Part shown: one piece after another, positions 33,592-47,861 of the stretch
Position numbering within the stretch: position 1 is the stretch's first letter
Layout: each line of letters starts with the position of its first letter
Source of the DNA: Hanleya hanleyi
Taxonomy: Eukaryota; Mollusca; Polyplacophora; Lepidopleurida; Hanleyidae
Direction of reading: 5' to 3'
DNA length: 64,000 nucleotides
Assembly (NCBI GenBank): GCA_036873755.1
Contig: JAVTVY010017344.1
Location: 1 to 64,000 of the forward strand
Position numbers and translations under genes: made by a program
Notes under the pieces: generated by a model
The model's database searches: none
Told to the model about the DNA's origin: nothing
What the model saw: only the letters and a program-made list of their open reading frames with translations

Positions 33592-34547
33592 GTGCCAGAT
33601 ACGAACACTATATAATTTGCGGAGGAGCGGGAATCATTTATACACCGGGCATATTAAAACAGACGAGACGGTCGTTATCATCATAAATATATGAGCTTCC
33701 ATGCTAGGGTGGCATGGTCATTTCGGGAACATCGGTGATATGATTGCTAGAGTACCATCGACATCGCTGTGTCTAAATTGTCAACACCTGGGGAAGGGGT
33801 GTCGAACATGAGGTTAGGTTATTTACTTCAGAAATGAAAGTGATCGTCAATTTACACCACGTCAATGCCCAAGGTGACCATAACAAGTACAGTAAACGAG
33901 ACGTCATTGTCTAGCAAGCAGTTCCGCCTCGGCATTGTATCAGGCATCAACACCGCAAATATCTCCAGAGGTCTGGCACCATTTGATTACTGGAACTGTT
34001 GAAACGGGTTAAATTCGTTAACATTATAAATAGATGAGCCGCCGAGAACGCTTTAACGACCAGTCGATACTCCAGGGTGGGCATGGCGAAGAGGCGAAAT
34101 TCAATGGCAGCGCCTAGGCTCAGATATTTTTATTTTAGCAAAATTGGTTGTAGCTTTGTAGGCCATGGCGAACGCGAATGAGCGACAGTTATTAAAGACT
34201 AAGGCCAAGAGAGCTTAGTTTTAGCTGATCGAATCCCTTCAGTATAAGTATCAAATCAGTCTTACAGATTCCTATCCAGATAATTCCGACATCATTATGA
34301 AAAGAATTAAATTGATCGATGTGTACATGGACCAGAGCGGATAGAGGCCTATGGCCTGAGATACGGTAGCCTTCATCCTCAAGCATTATGTCTGCAGGCC
34401 AGTAATTCAAAATGCCATTAAAAGTCGGTAAACAAACAAACAGCTATGACAATTACATGAAAAATGTAACACAATCAACGTGCACAGCTGGAAAAATCAT
34501 ATTGGGTGAGATAAAAATCTTGTGTTGAGTTAGTCTACCCCCCATGA

Positions 34548-34925
34548 CCCCAACATCCTTTATTGGTGTTGATATTAACCAATGGTGTTGAGCTAGAGCC
34601 TGCAGCATATGTCCCCAACATCCGTCATTGGTGTTGGTATTACCTGCAGCATATGCCCCAACATCCGTCATTGGTGTGGTATTACTTGCAGCATATGTCC
34701 CCAATATCCGTCATTGGTGTTGGTATTACCTGCAGCATATGTCCCCAACATCCGTCCTTGGTGTTGGTATTACCTGCAGCATATGTCCCCAACACCAGTC
34801 ATTGGTGTTGGTATTGACCAATGGTGTACATCCTATGTCCCCCGCATCCGTTACAGGTATTGGCCAATTGTGTTGAGTCTACGCCATACATAAATTATGT
34901 CCCCAGCGCCCGTCATATTGATAGT
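34548..34925 (+). repeat. 44-base minisatellite array (B3)
   Basis: Same unit structure as in B1 and B2. Confidence 0.9.
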
Positions 34926-36164
34926 CATCGATGTGACAAAAGAATACAGACCATGTGGATTCCACGCCAAATTTGATAGGAAATTCTCAAGGGAACTCAC
35001 GTCCTCCCACCAAGTCTAATCCCAGCACTACATGTATTCGAAGAAACGCAATAATCCCAAAGAGACCCAATGCTTATCATCACACTTAATATGTGAATAA
35101 TTGTTGACATGGAATTTCTCCAGCGATATTCAATGTACATCAAATTAAGTAATGTGACCAAAGATACACATAATGTTCTGATATAATCAGTTAGCAAAGG
35201 GGCCGGATTGTTCCAGATACAAGCGTCCATTTGCGCACACTTCGCCATCCATAAGATTTGTGAATCGTGTGTCGCCATTATTGCGGAGCGATAACCGATA
35301 CTTTACCGTATACTGTTCGGTCTTCATCCGGCGGAAAACAGACTCGAGAAATCTGATAAATTACAGGTTTTTCACACTACTTCTGAAACATATATTGTCT
35401 GAGCTTACAAAAGATACAGGTATGAATAACTTCCGTATCATCCAAGAGGTGTTGCAGTTTTGAACAAATAGGACGGCACATAACTCGAAAATGGCGGGTT
35501 ACATTGGGGTTACGTCGGTAGAGTTTAGCTCATTGGCTGACGACATCGCGTGGTGTTGATTTATGGGAATTCCCAAATATAGTTGCCGAAAGTAGGCTGA
35601 AAATGGATAAACACGATCCCAGGGTCAGTAAGCTCGCGTAAAGATGACTCAGATGGTTACAGGTTGACAACCGTCTAGTCCGTCATTCGAAATTCAGCCG
35701 TCATCCATTGAAAAATTTCCACGTTCATAATCCAAAGACCTAATTCGAATAGCAGATTCAAAAAAGCAATCAGAATATATCTCTATCTAGCCAAAGAGAA
35801 ATTTAAGGATTGGCGTGTTGTTTTGTTACTTTATGGACTTTCGCTCAATAGAACCGGGTTCTGACATGAATATTGCTTGCATTGATTCTCCTATTCATTG
35901 CAGGTTCCATGGAAGCTGCCAAAAATCATTTCTATGACGTAACGCTGGCAACTGACTTAACGAAATCAGGAAAACTTGGCTTCATGATCATGGTTCTCAA
36001 TGTTGGCAGCCTACTGTATTGAAGACAAGCCTGTTGACCCCTTATTTGTATTAGATATTCCGATTCAGCGTTGTTTCAGAAAACTATTGAGGCATTTTGG
36101 AGAAAATAACATCTCAACTTCTTAGAAAATATTAACTCTTTGTTACGTCTAAACGATAATAGGA

Positions 36165-36905
36165 AAAACGCAACAGAAAGCTTTTGTGAAATCAAAGATT
36201 AACAATCAAATATTTATTTATAATACTAAAATCGTATACAATTAAGTAAGGTTAATACAGCAAATAAATGTTAAATAAAGTCTTACTGTTCAATGCTATA
36301 CCGGTGCATCTGTCAGAGTCCGTACTAACGTGCAAATCTCCATACAGTCCGTGCCGACGCGCAAAAATCGCGTTCCTGTAGTTCGATAGTCCACACCGCT
36401 CAGCTGTTGTCCAGTTTCCGTCAGTCCAATCACGTAGATAACACAGCGGTCATAACACAGGAGTAATTTAACAGGAATATACAATCCAGCAGTCAGTAAT
36501 CTCAGGCTAAGGTAATATCCAGTAGCATAATCTAATGCACCCACATAGAAGCCAGCTAGAATCCCTCGACGATCACTAAACGTCGGGTTATTTATACTCT
36601 ATCGGGCATTCGAGATTATTCTATCAAATCAAGAAACTTCCACCGGTACAGCAATGACGTATGATTCTAACCCAGATAAGATCACAGCGACTTCTAGAAA
36701 GCTCGAAATATTTAACCCACGAACAGTATGTATACAAGCGTATAGATGTGCAGATGGCGCTGTGACCCAATTACCATCGTCATACGGGTCTCTTCGTATT
36801 TCGGCCATTTGCAATCATGACAAATTGGGCACGACAGCTCTATTATTCTAGAAATGTTCACAGTGTGTAATTTTATACTGCAATACCCTGACATCTTTCC
36901 ATGAA
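36165..36905 (-). mobile_element. 5'-truncated Penelope-like fragment (B3)
   Basis: Shortened by the 41-base deletion near 36,838. The 82-codon minus-strand frame (36,296-36,544) is open but differs from B1 at several residues. Confidence 0.5.
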
Positions 36906-39082
36906 AATAGAGGCATTTTTCATAGAATTCCTATCCAACGCCATATATTAGAGTAGGGTTAAACCAATAGTACCAAAGAAATACACACGTACAGGGATAT
37001 TTTGTAAACATAGAGGGCGCTGCGGTGCGCCGAGCTCAATGGGGGATTGCTGAAGTTGTCCGGGGGTTGAAAGCGACCAGAGACACGGGAATTCGACAGT
37101 AATGTTATGTTTCTTGCACTATAGTTAACCAAGGAAGTATAATGTGTGTTCTGTTGGAAATGTGGTGGGTAATGACAAGATGATAGCTTTGTCAGTTAAC
37201 CCCAATACACACTGCCAGCCAGCATCTTGACGACTTTAAATCCCTCTTAGCAAGGGGGGGGGGGGGTAACTGTGTATTTGTTTACATCCCACTTCCAAAT
37301 ATGGTAATACTACACCGATGTATTGCTAGATTATTCAAAATTAAGCCTGGTGACTCCTGAATTTGATCATTTATTTTGAAGGTTTGCTCTAACCCTCATC
37401 GAAATATCAGAAATAGGACATTTTATTTTCAAATTCTCTGGAACCTCCTTAAGTACGTGAATAATCACAAGAGCTTTGTCACCCAAATCCACATCTTCGC
37501 TACAGTTAAGTCCGACAAAGTTAGTCTTGACCAAATCCAACGCTAAATGTTTTCATCACGAAAAAGTTGACCATGTAGCAACAACAATGACGGGTGCTGG
37601 GAACACATGGCGTCGGATCCAGCTCAACATCATTAGCCAGTACCAACACCAAGGACGAATGTTGGGGACATATGGTGTAGGCTCTAAGTCAACACCATTC
37701 ATAGGAGTTGTGGCCAACAGCAGATTTAATCTTGCTCTAACACCATTTTACAGCTGAACAAGTTGATTGTGGTTGTTCATTTGCACACTATGAAGCTAGC
37801 TTGTATTTATTTGTATTCCTTTTTAACCAACTTCGAAAGGCACTTTCTCTTATTGACCTGTAGACATTGCCTGTGGATGACGATTACTGTATATGTCCGG
37901 TCAAAGACCTCCATCCATTCTGGTCCATGTAGGGACCTACACATCGGTCCAATTGTATTCTTTTCATCCTGATGTTGAAATTATCTGGATAGGAATCTGG
38001 TTGTAAGTCTGGTTTGATACTAATACTGAACGTATTCGATCAGCTCAAACTAAGCTCTCTTGGCCTTATCCTTTAATAATTGTCACTTATTCGTGTTCGC
38101 CGACATTGTCAAAGATACAACCAATGCTGCTAAAATTACTCCTTCTTCGCAGTGCCAATGAGTCTCGTCATGTCCACCCTAGAGTATCGACTGGGAATTA
38201 ATGCCTTTTCGACGGCTCATCTATTGATAATGTTAGTCACTTTAAGCTGTTTCGTCTCGTTTACGGGCTATTTTTGTGCGGGTCAGTGTTAAAAGTCAAT
38301 AAATCCGTCACTATGGAGATTGGTGTGATGGAAAGTGACGATCACTTTAATCTCTTAAGTAAATCAACTAACCTGATGTTCGAACCCTTCCACGGGTGAT
38401 GAAAATTTAGACACCGAAATGCCGACGGCACTCTCGCCATCAGTCATGCACACATCATGTGTTCAAGTCCAGGTAATTCCTAAATCCTCGCAGAGGGTTT
38501 ACCTGGACCGTTTTGATGATTCAGATGAGTTCTCGAGTCATTCGTCCATTACACAATCTCGTACATTTCATCCCCAGCGATTGTTTTGAATTAGCATGTC
38601 GGTATCTGAAGCCTGCGGTTTTCGCTTTGACACATGATGTCGATTTCAACCTAACTTCAAAGATAGTCTGGCCAGCGATGAAATTCAAACCAGTCAAACC
38701 CCAAACCTGGTAGCGGGTTGGCATGATGAGCTGCTTCAGCGCACTTAGCGATTGGTTCAGTTTAATGAAAACCCCTCCAGCTATTTATATCCAGAACTGT
38801 TATCGGTACCTAACCAAGCCAGTGTATGTATCGTAACCTATCGATTGATACGCTGGCTCGCGAGGATGCGAAGAGGGTTACCTGGACCTTTTTGGTGATT
38901 CGAATAAGTGCTCGAGTCGTTGCGTCTACACAATCTTGTACATTTCATTCACTAATTGTTTTGAATTAGAGCGTCGGTATCCGAGGCCTGCGGTTTTCGC
39001 TTTGACACGCGATGTCGATTTCAAAGGTTCCTGCTGCTTCAATGCATTTTGCTGAGAAGCAACAGGAACTTGATAATGTGAT

Positions 39083-39346
39083 TTCTCACATCACAGCGGC
39101 CAAAAGCAATGTGATACACCCATGTGATACAAAACCTGTATCACACCCTGCTAACTATGTTTTTGTTATTTTTCAACATTATTTTGATGTGAGAAATAAA
39201 TTATAACACTCGTGGTCATTTATCTGATTTTTATCACACTCGTTTGACAAAACCCATATGAAACTCGCTAAAGCTCGTTTCATATGGGTTTTATCAAACT
39301 CGTGTGATAAAAATCAGATAAATGACCACTCGTAGTGATAATCTAT
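39083..39346. mobile_element. Two-palindrome MITE-like insertion (B3)
   Basis: Filled site; 118-base palindrome at 39,212-39,329. Confidence 0.75.
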
Positions 39347-40223
39347 ATGTCTAGCACTGTAATATCACTTGTCTTTATTGCACCATGTAAGCGTCCTGTG
39401 CGCTGTCCTCAGTGTTTATAGGGTGGATGGAGGGTGTCTGGTTCCATGCTGCTTCAAAGGTTTCTTCTTTGAAGTAGCAGGAACACAACTGGGTTGGGTG
39501 GCGCTTAGTTGGTTCGTCGTGATATAGCTGAAATAGTGTTGAAAGCGACGTTAAGTTCTATTCACTCACTCACTTCAAAGGTTGTCTGACCGGCGATGAA
39601 ATTCAAACCAGTCAAAACTCAAACCTCGCTGCGGATTGGCCTGGTGAGCTGCTTCAGCGCGCTTACTGATTGGTACGGTTTAGTTGAAAGCCCTCCAGCT
39701 ATTTATATCCAGAACTGCTATCGATAACTAACCAAGCCAGTGTATCGATCTTAACCTATCGATTGATACACTGGCTAGCGAGGATGTGCAGACATAGACA
39801 TAGACTCGCTCTTCAGAAATACCCATGATTAAGAAATTATTTCCTTCTCGGAGCACCAGCATGGACGGTCGTCTATTTATGATGTTAACGACCATGTCAC
39901 CTGTTTTAACTACACCAGAGATTATTTCTTCTCCTACATGGTCTACCAAAATTGTTTTTGGTGAAAACGGGAAAAAACTAGGACCTCAAACAGTCAACCC
40001 AAATATAACTGATGACATTCGGGTTTAACCATAAACATGTAAACTCGTAATGTCGCAATAGCTAGGATCAAAATTACAACACATATAAGGGAAGTGGGAA
40101 GAGGTGCCGACATACTGACTGCGTCACATGACTTCACAGAATAGTCTTCTTTGATGGAAGGAAGGAGCGCATTTTCTTTCTGTTAGAGTCTGGCTAAACT
40201 TGAAGACCAGTGAGAGACTCCGG

Positions 40224-43200
40224 GTCATGTGTGTGAGACCAATACCCCTCTGCATGTCCATGGCTAACCCGACATTAAATCATACTCACTCAGTCACTCA
40301 CCCGAGTGCCGCCATTTACGTTAATACGGAACCGCTAATGTTACAATGAGATATTTGAGCTGATTGCATGCAATACTGGTCGTTTTCTCGTTATCACTCA
40401 AAATAATAATGGCAGTTCATGAAGGAGACAAAACGCAGTTTGATGTGTGTGCGTGTTGTACCAGATACGAACACTATATAATATGCCGAGGAGCTGGAAT
40501 CATTTATATTAAAACAGACGAGACGGTCGTTATCATCATAAATATATGAGCTTCCATGCTGAGGTGGCATGGGCATTCGGGAACATCGGTGATATGATGA
40601 CTACAGTACCATCGACATCCCTGTGTCTAAATTGTCAACATCTGGGGAAGGGGTGTCGAACATTAGGTTAGGTTATTTACTTCAGAAATGAAAGTGATCG
40701 TCAATTTACACCATGCCAATGCCCAAGGTGACCAAAACAAATCTAGTAAACGAGACGTACTTGTCTAGCAAGCAGTTCCGCATCGGTATTGTATCAGGCA
40801 CCAACACCGCAAATATCTCGAGAGGTCTGGCACCATTTGATTACTGGAAATGTTGAAACAGGTTAAATTCGTTAACATTTTAAATAGATGAGCCGCCGAG
40901 AAGGAATTAACGCCCAGTCGATACTCCAGGGTGGACATGGCGAGGAGGCGAAATTCATTGCCTAGGTCTACATATTTTAATTCTAGCAATATTGGTTTAG
41001 CTTTACCGGCGACACGAATGAGCGACAGTTATTAAAGGCTAAGGTCAAGAGAGCTTAGTTTGAGCTGATCGAATCCCTTCAGTATTGGTATCAAATCTGA
41101 CTTATAAACAGATTCCTGTCCAGATAATTCCGACACCACGATGAAAAGAATAAAATTGGATCGATGTGTACATGGACCAGAAGAGATCGAGGCATCACAA
41201 CATGAAAGCTCGTCTATGTATGATGTTAACGTTTGTCGCCTGTTGATTGGCACACTTACTCATGTAACATCAGGTGGAGTTCCGCATGTAATTGTGCAAC
41301 ATTGTAACGATCATTAACGATGTTGATGAACGCTGCATTCTTACAATGTTGCACGGTAACATCCTTAAAAAAATCGTCGTTTCTCATAAAGAATGTGCAT
41401 GTTGAAAATCTCTTTTTCAAGCTCCGAAGGAAAGATTTTGTTGAAAATCTCATCCCAAGTCAATCTGTATAAACACACACTTAATAACATGTTGGCGAAC
41501 AATCTTTTCGAACAATGTTGCATAGTAACATCATTCAAAATACCATGTATTCTTATAGAGAAATTGCAATTGAAAAGAGTATATTTAGAATGAATATCGC
41601 TTTTTCTAATGTAGTTTTCCTTAGGAGGAGCTCCTAACACGCAAATTGGCATCATAGCTAATTTCGTCTCCTCCGTGGACTGCCATTATTATTATGGGTG
41701 ATAATGAAAAGAGAAAAGACCAGAATCTGATAGAGCCAATCCAAATATAACTGGTGCCATTCGGGTTTGAACGTAATGGACATGTAAATGCATAAGGTCG
41801 CAACAGCTAGAATCAACATAACCGAAGCAATCTGATGGAAGGGAAGGGGCGCATCTTCTTTCTGCTTGTGTCAGGATAATCTTGAAGATCATTGGGAGAC
41901 TCCAGGCTATGAGCACATGGGTGTTCCATGTTTGTGAGATCAACCTCGGATGTTCCTGACCAACCCCGAATGCTGCCAGTTACGTCTTTAAAGAACCGCT
42001 AATGTTACATAGTAATATTTTGGTTCACTTCATGCAATCCTTTTTTCGTAGTCATCCAAAATAATAATGGCAAAATTCAATTTGTGCGTGTGATTGTGTG
42101 TATTCCAAAGGTGCAAAGCGGGGACATTTATATGAATACACCTTTACACTGGGGACACACCTCCAATCGGGGACGTCTCCGGTTTGACAAAGATTGGGAA
42201 TCTGTTTCCGGATGTTTGCCTGTCTGTATTATCAGAAGTTCAGTTTCATCCACTTCTGGTATTATACAACTCTCGAATGAACAAGATGAGGTATAGTTCC
42301 CCACTTTGACTGGTGAAAGCTGATACGTGTGTGTTTGAAATGTCCTCCGTTTGAAAATGGTGTTTGCCTATGTGTCTCCACACTGTTCACTGTCTCACTT
42401 ATATCTTAGAATACAGGCTTGGTTAATTTAAGTGCCGAACGGGTCTGAATGGGTCACAGAAGTCTTGAGACTGTCCAGATCACACACCAGGTTGTTTCTT
42501 AAATATCCCATAAGTAAAGAAGTCCGCACTTGTATGGTCGTCTGTGGATGTCCCCGCTGTACACCTTCAACAGACGTGTGTGTGTGTATGTCCGTGCGTC
42601 TGGGTATGATCTTTAAAACTGATCTTTCGTTATACAATTAGACGGATGAAATCAACTACTACTTACATTTAACCAATATCGGGAGCGTTTAAGCTGACGA
42701 GTAATAGCAAATAGCAAACACAAAGTGGGGATAATGTTTTTTGCTATATCTTCAAAACAATTATAATCTGGAAATTTCACAAATAAACACATATCTATTC
42801 CCTCAATCAAAATTGAATACCTGTACCAGAAACTTCAGCGTATAGTATCTACAAATCGCGTGAAACAACCACGAGATTCAGTCGTCGGCCGCTTCACTCA
42901 CGCATTCTGGCGCGCAATTTTAGTTAACCGGGTGTTGTTCTTAAATTACAAAACCAATCTTTACCTTCTTTGTGCAAATCGATCCGTATTTTATCTCAGA
43001 ACAGTACGCATAAAGCGCGAAAGCAAATATCCACTCGTTTTAGGCACCCAGCACGCCAATGCCCAAGGTGACCAAAACAAATCTAGTAACGAGACGTAAT
43101 TGTCTAGCAAGCAGTTCCACCTCGGCATTGTATCAGGCACCAACACCGCAAATATCTCCAGAGGTCTGGCACCATTTGATTACTGGAAATGGTGAAACAT

Positions 43201-45182
43201 TAAATTCGTTAACATTATAAATAGATGAGCCGCCGAGAAGAAATTAACGCCCAGCCGATACTCCAGGGTGGACATGGCGAGGAGGCGAAATTCATTGCCT
43301 AGGTCTACATATTTTAATTCCAGCAATATTGATTTAGCTTTACCGGCGACACGAATGAGTGACAGTTATTAAAGGCTAAGGCCAAGTGAGCTTAGTTTGA
43401 GCTGATCGAATACCTTCAGTGTTAGTATCAAATCAGACTTACAAACATATTCCCATCCAGATAATTCCGACATCACGATGAAAAGAATAAAATTGGATCG
43501 ATGTGTACATGGACCAGAATGGATCGAGGCACCCCATCATGGAAGCTCGTCTATATATGATATTAACGACTGCAAGCCGGTTACATCCTGCTGTAAGCAA
43601 CATATCCAAATGGAGAAGCAGATAGGATTTAATTTTAATCAGATTGTTACGAATGGTACCATAATGTAACTTAGTATCTGTTATGAACATGGGATGCATC
43701 ACTGTGACCAATCATGATTTGTTATTGTTGTTGTTGTTTGCAGATAGCCACCCGATGTCAGACATCTAGAGTCTTTCGAAAAGAACGCTATATACGCGAA
43801 TGATTATTAAGCTAACATAAACTTAAGGAGTTTGCAGACAAATCAAGTTTTATGTCTATACTGTGCATGTCTCTGTGCATCTACCAAAAGAGGGATAATC
43901 AAATAAAATTTAACTTTAAAGACAACGGTTGTGAAAGGATTTCTAAATTACATAATGTGTTTTCCAAATTTTGATGCAATAATTCCACAAAAAGGAACGC
44001 TGAGCCTGTCAAACTTAGCAAAATCGGAGTAAATTTGCCTGTTGACCATAGTTGGCCATGCTGGCATACGAAACGATCTTGAAAAAATGCCCAATGACTC
44101 CCCATTTTATTAGATTTTCCGATTTAGCATTGTTCCCAGATATTATTGATGCATATTGAAGAAAATGACATTGTAATATTTACAAATAAGACAGAGTTTT
44201 TTTGTGATTATACAGGAATTTTCATGGAATTCCCATATATATTAGAGCTGGGTTAAATCATTGTAGTTGACCATATTAAATCTCAGATTTTGCATAACAA
44301 AACCTGGTGAACTCTTAATTTATCATTAATTTTGAATATTGGAGTTCTACTCAACCACTTGTCAAAATATAATGAAAAAAAATGACACTTTCAAAATTGT
44401 CTGGACACTCCTTAAGACATGCCAAGGATCTACTTGGTCATGGCACAAACTCTGAATGTTATATTGAATCATTGCATAATTTCGGAAAACGTAGCCCTGG
44501 CTATATGTGACCATCTGGTGGCATTTCGGGCCTCGAATCTTGTTTGGTTAATTATTATAGATGATATATGTTTGGAGGCTTTGCAAAAAGTATGAGATGT
44601 ATGTAGCTATTTTGTAGACAATCTATGTGCTTCTATTTTGTATATTTTATTTAACCGGCATCGATCGTGACTTGAACGTTATTACAGGCATGGCAGTATC
44701 GGTAATGTTATCTTGATACTACTGTTGATAAAATGATTGTTGGTAATATGATCAATTAGACTTATGTTTTTAATGTGAGATGAAGCAATTGCATTTAGTT
44801 CACATTCTTAGAAGTGCTGCTACAGGAACATTTTATCAGGTTGGGTGAAATAGCTCAGTCAGGGTATTGTACCTCATTTGAGGTAGGCCTATAGTGATAA
44901 TAATTTTCTGAAAATGGTCAAAGATTGTAAAGTCACATGTGTAGTGAACTGATTGTACCCGGCATCATTTGTACAAATATCTGAATTACCGGTACCGTTT
45001 ACTGCATAAACATGGGAAAACCAAAATTAATGTAGGCACTTACACCCTGATCGAGGTATCGGACCTAACCTGTTGATAGTTTTCTGAAACTTTCAGCAAA
45101 CTGAAGTAGTATAATCCACTGAATATCCTGGAAGGCGATTTTGCCAGAGAGGGGTAAAATTCTCTCTCATATCAGAGGTGTC
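40224..45182 (+). repeat. Array module C, copy 2 (C2)
   Basis: Close to C1 until about 44,690, then clearly more diverged up to the A3 junction, suggesting a conversion or exchange boundary there. It contains the tandem acaatgttgca blocks (41,260-41,610), the GGGGAC block (42,113-42,590), the unique stretch (broken 118-codon frame), a truncated right arm (43,050-43,520, TATAAATAG at 43,216) and the L2-like tail (about 43,768). The first-arm TATA position reads tttaaatag. No gene. Confidence 0.83.
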
Positions 45183-47861
45183 ACTCTATCAGAACTTTCT
45201 AGCACCCATACTTTGTGTGGATTGGTCAATACATGGAATCTACCGAGACAGCATGAAACAGATGAAGTCCTGTTCATTATCGCATACCTAGTTTACTTTG
45301 GTGCTGCTAATGTGAAAGCCACGTTAAATCATGCTCACTCGTTCGCATATCGCAGGTAGATGACTGCAATGTTTTAACTGATTTAAAAGATTTGAAAAAT
45401 GGAGATCTCCAGATGCATTGGATATCTCTGCAAATATTTGGGGTCTTTGCAAACATTGGGAGTCTTTTGGAACATTAAATAACTTTGGAAACACTGAAGT
45501 CCTCGGGAACATTGGATGACTTTGGAATCATTGGGGGTCTTTTGGGAACATTGGAAAATTTAGGAACGTTCGCGGTCTTCGAAAATATTTGTCGTCGGAC
45601 ACATCATTGGAAACATTTGCTTTTTTCGGAAACCGTGTGTGTCGTTGGTCGCTGTTTGAGACATACTGGACATCTTTGGAAAAATTACGTGTCTCTGAAA
45701 CAATATAGGTGTCTTGGAAATACTGGTTGTCTCTGTACACTGTATCTTAGGTAACATTCCTTAATTTGGTGTATATTGAATATCGTTGAAAAAATCCGTG
45801 TCAATATTTATCCACACATTGAGTGTCAATGGATGCATTGGGCGTATTTGGAATCATTGCGTTTCTTTGAGTACATTTGGTGCCAGGATTAGACGTTGCT
45901 GGGAGGACGTGACTTTCCACGGGAATTTCCTTTCAAAGTTTGCTGTGGAATCCACATGGTCTGTATTCTTTTGTCACACCGGTGACTCAATAATTACTGT
46001 TGAAAATCGGTGTTCATAAGAAAACAAACAGGTAAAGCGGAGAAGGGTAAATCACAAAAAGACCTTTAACATTTTTGATGTTCTATACATATCGCGATGT
46101 TCTGACACAATGAAAATATTTGCTGACCCACCTCTACGCATTTACATCTCTCTCTAGCCAAAGGGAAATTTAAGAATTGTCTTTCTTGTTGTTCACTCCA
46201 ATCTGCAGAAGGATGAGATATGTTATGTGTTGAGTGTGATATAAGTGTGGTGTTTCGTTTTCCTTCCTATTGAATATTTGCAGCGGGAAATAATACATTA
46301 AATAACGCATCGATTATATGGTAAGATCTCGCGATGAAATATTCGAACTATGTGTGGTCCGGAGAACGCTATATCTAGGCTTGCTGCAATTAAAGGTGAA
46401 AACCACTCATATATGTGTTTAACTGGCATTGAGGTTGTATCATTGCAATTAACTTCAATGATGGGCTACTGTTGACGTCATGTCCGACATTCATCACGCT
46501 TTCATTGAGAACGCGTCAATAATCACAAGAGCTTAGCCTTTGTCACCCAAATCCACATATTCGCTAAAGTTAAGTCCGACAAAGTTAGTCTTTACCAAAT
46601 CCAACGCTAAATGTTTTCATCACGAAAAAGTTGACCATGTAGCAACAACAATGACGGGTGTTGGGAACTCCTGGTGTAGGATCTAGCTCAACATCATTGG
46701 CCAATACCAACACGAAGGACGGATGTTGGGGACATACGGTGTAGGCTCTAAGTCAACACCATTCATAGCAGTTGTGGTCAACAGCAGATTTAATCTTACT
46801 CTAACACAATTTTTCCAGTTGTGTAAGTTGATTGTGACTGTTCATTTGAACATTATGAAGGTAGCTTGTATTTATTTGTATTCTTTTTTTTACCAACTTC
46901 GAAAGGACTTTGTTAGTGGCCTGCAGACATTGCCTTTGGGTGACGGTAACTGTACATGTCAGGTCACAGACCTCTGTCCAATATGGTCTATGTACACATC
47001 GATCCAATTTTATTCTTTTCATCCTGATATCGGAATTATCTAGATAGGAATCTGTTTATAAGTCTGATTTGATACTAATACTGAACGTATTCGATCAGCT
47101 CAAACTAAGCTCTCTTGGCCTTATAGCCTTTAATAAATGTCACTTATTCGTGTTCACCGACATTGTCAAAGATACAACCAATGCTGCTAAAATTACACCG
47201 TCTTTCGCAGTGCCAACGAATCTCGCCATGTCCACCCTGGAGTATCGACTGGGAATTAATGCCTTCTCGACGGTTCATCTATTGATAATGTTAGTCACTT
47301 TAAGCTGTTTCGTCTCGTTTACGGGTTATTTTTGTGCGGGTCAGTGTTAAAAGTCAATAAATCCGTCACTATGGAGATTGGTGTGATGGAAAGTGACGAT
47401 TACTTTAATCTCTAAAGTAAATCAACTAACCTGATGTTCGAACCCTTCCACGGGTGATGAAAATTAGACACCGAAATCCCGATGGTACTCTCGCCATCAG
47501 TCATGCAGTCTTTTCTTCAGAAAAGCCCAAGATTAAGAAGTTATTTCCTTCTCGGGGCACCGCAGCATAGACGGTCATCTATTTATGATGTTAACGACCA
47601 TGTCAACTGTTTTAACTGCATCAGAGATACTCTCTCCTCCTACATGGTCTGCCATAATTGTTTTTGGTGATAACGAAAAAAACAACAACAAACAGTCAAC
47701 CCAAATATAACTGATGGCATTCGGCTTTAACCATGAACATGTAAACTGGTAATGTCGCAACAGCTAGGATCAAAATAACCGAAACAATCTGATGGAAGGA
47801 AGGAGCGCATTTTCTTTCTGCTAGTGTCTGGACAATCTTGAAGACCAGTGGGAGACTCCGG
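45183..47861 (+). repeat. Array module A, copy 3 (A3), lacks the SINE/Penelope block
   Basis: Module A at visibly lower identity to A1/A2 than they have to each other. Directly after ggtgctgctaatgt (ending 45,313) comes gaaagccacgttaaatcatg, which in A1 lies at 2,635, so about 2.5 kb is absent. The minisatellite (45,400-45,750) and the left palindrome arm remain and preserve a stretch (about 45,880-45,980) lost from A1/A2 that mirrors 6,690-6,800 of the right arm. No gene. Confidence 0.82.
45400..45750 (+). repeat. Degenerate TTTGGAAACATTGG minisatellite (A3)
   Basis: Counterpart of 2,690-3,060 with several unit-level differences; frames running through it on both strands reflect the repeat. 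Confidence 0.6.

Larger units (their letters stand above)
33341..40223 (+). repeat. Array module B, copy 3 (B3)
   Basis: Full B module with minisatellite (34,548-34,925), Penelope-like fragment (36,165-36,905), MITE-like G13 insertion (about 36,984-37,281), hairpin (38,467), duplicated blocks (about 38,489-39,790), filled MITE (39,083-39,346) and SINE tail (about 39,499-39,563). Two deletions at short direct repeats mark it: 41 bases between agct repeats (near 36,838, B3 only) and about 34 bases between gctg repeats (shared with B4). The B|C centre at 40,224 (gtcatgtgtgtgagaccaat) is the best unoccupied equivalent of the LINE target. Confidence 0.85.
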
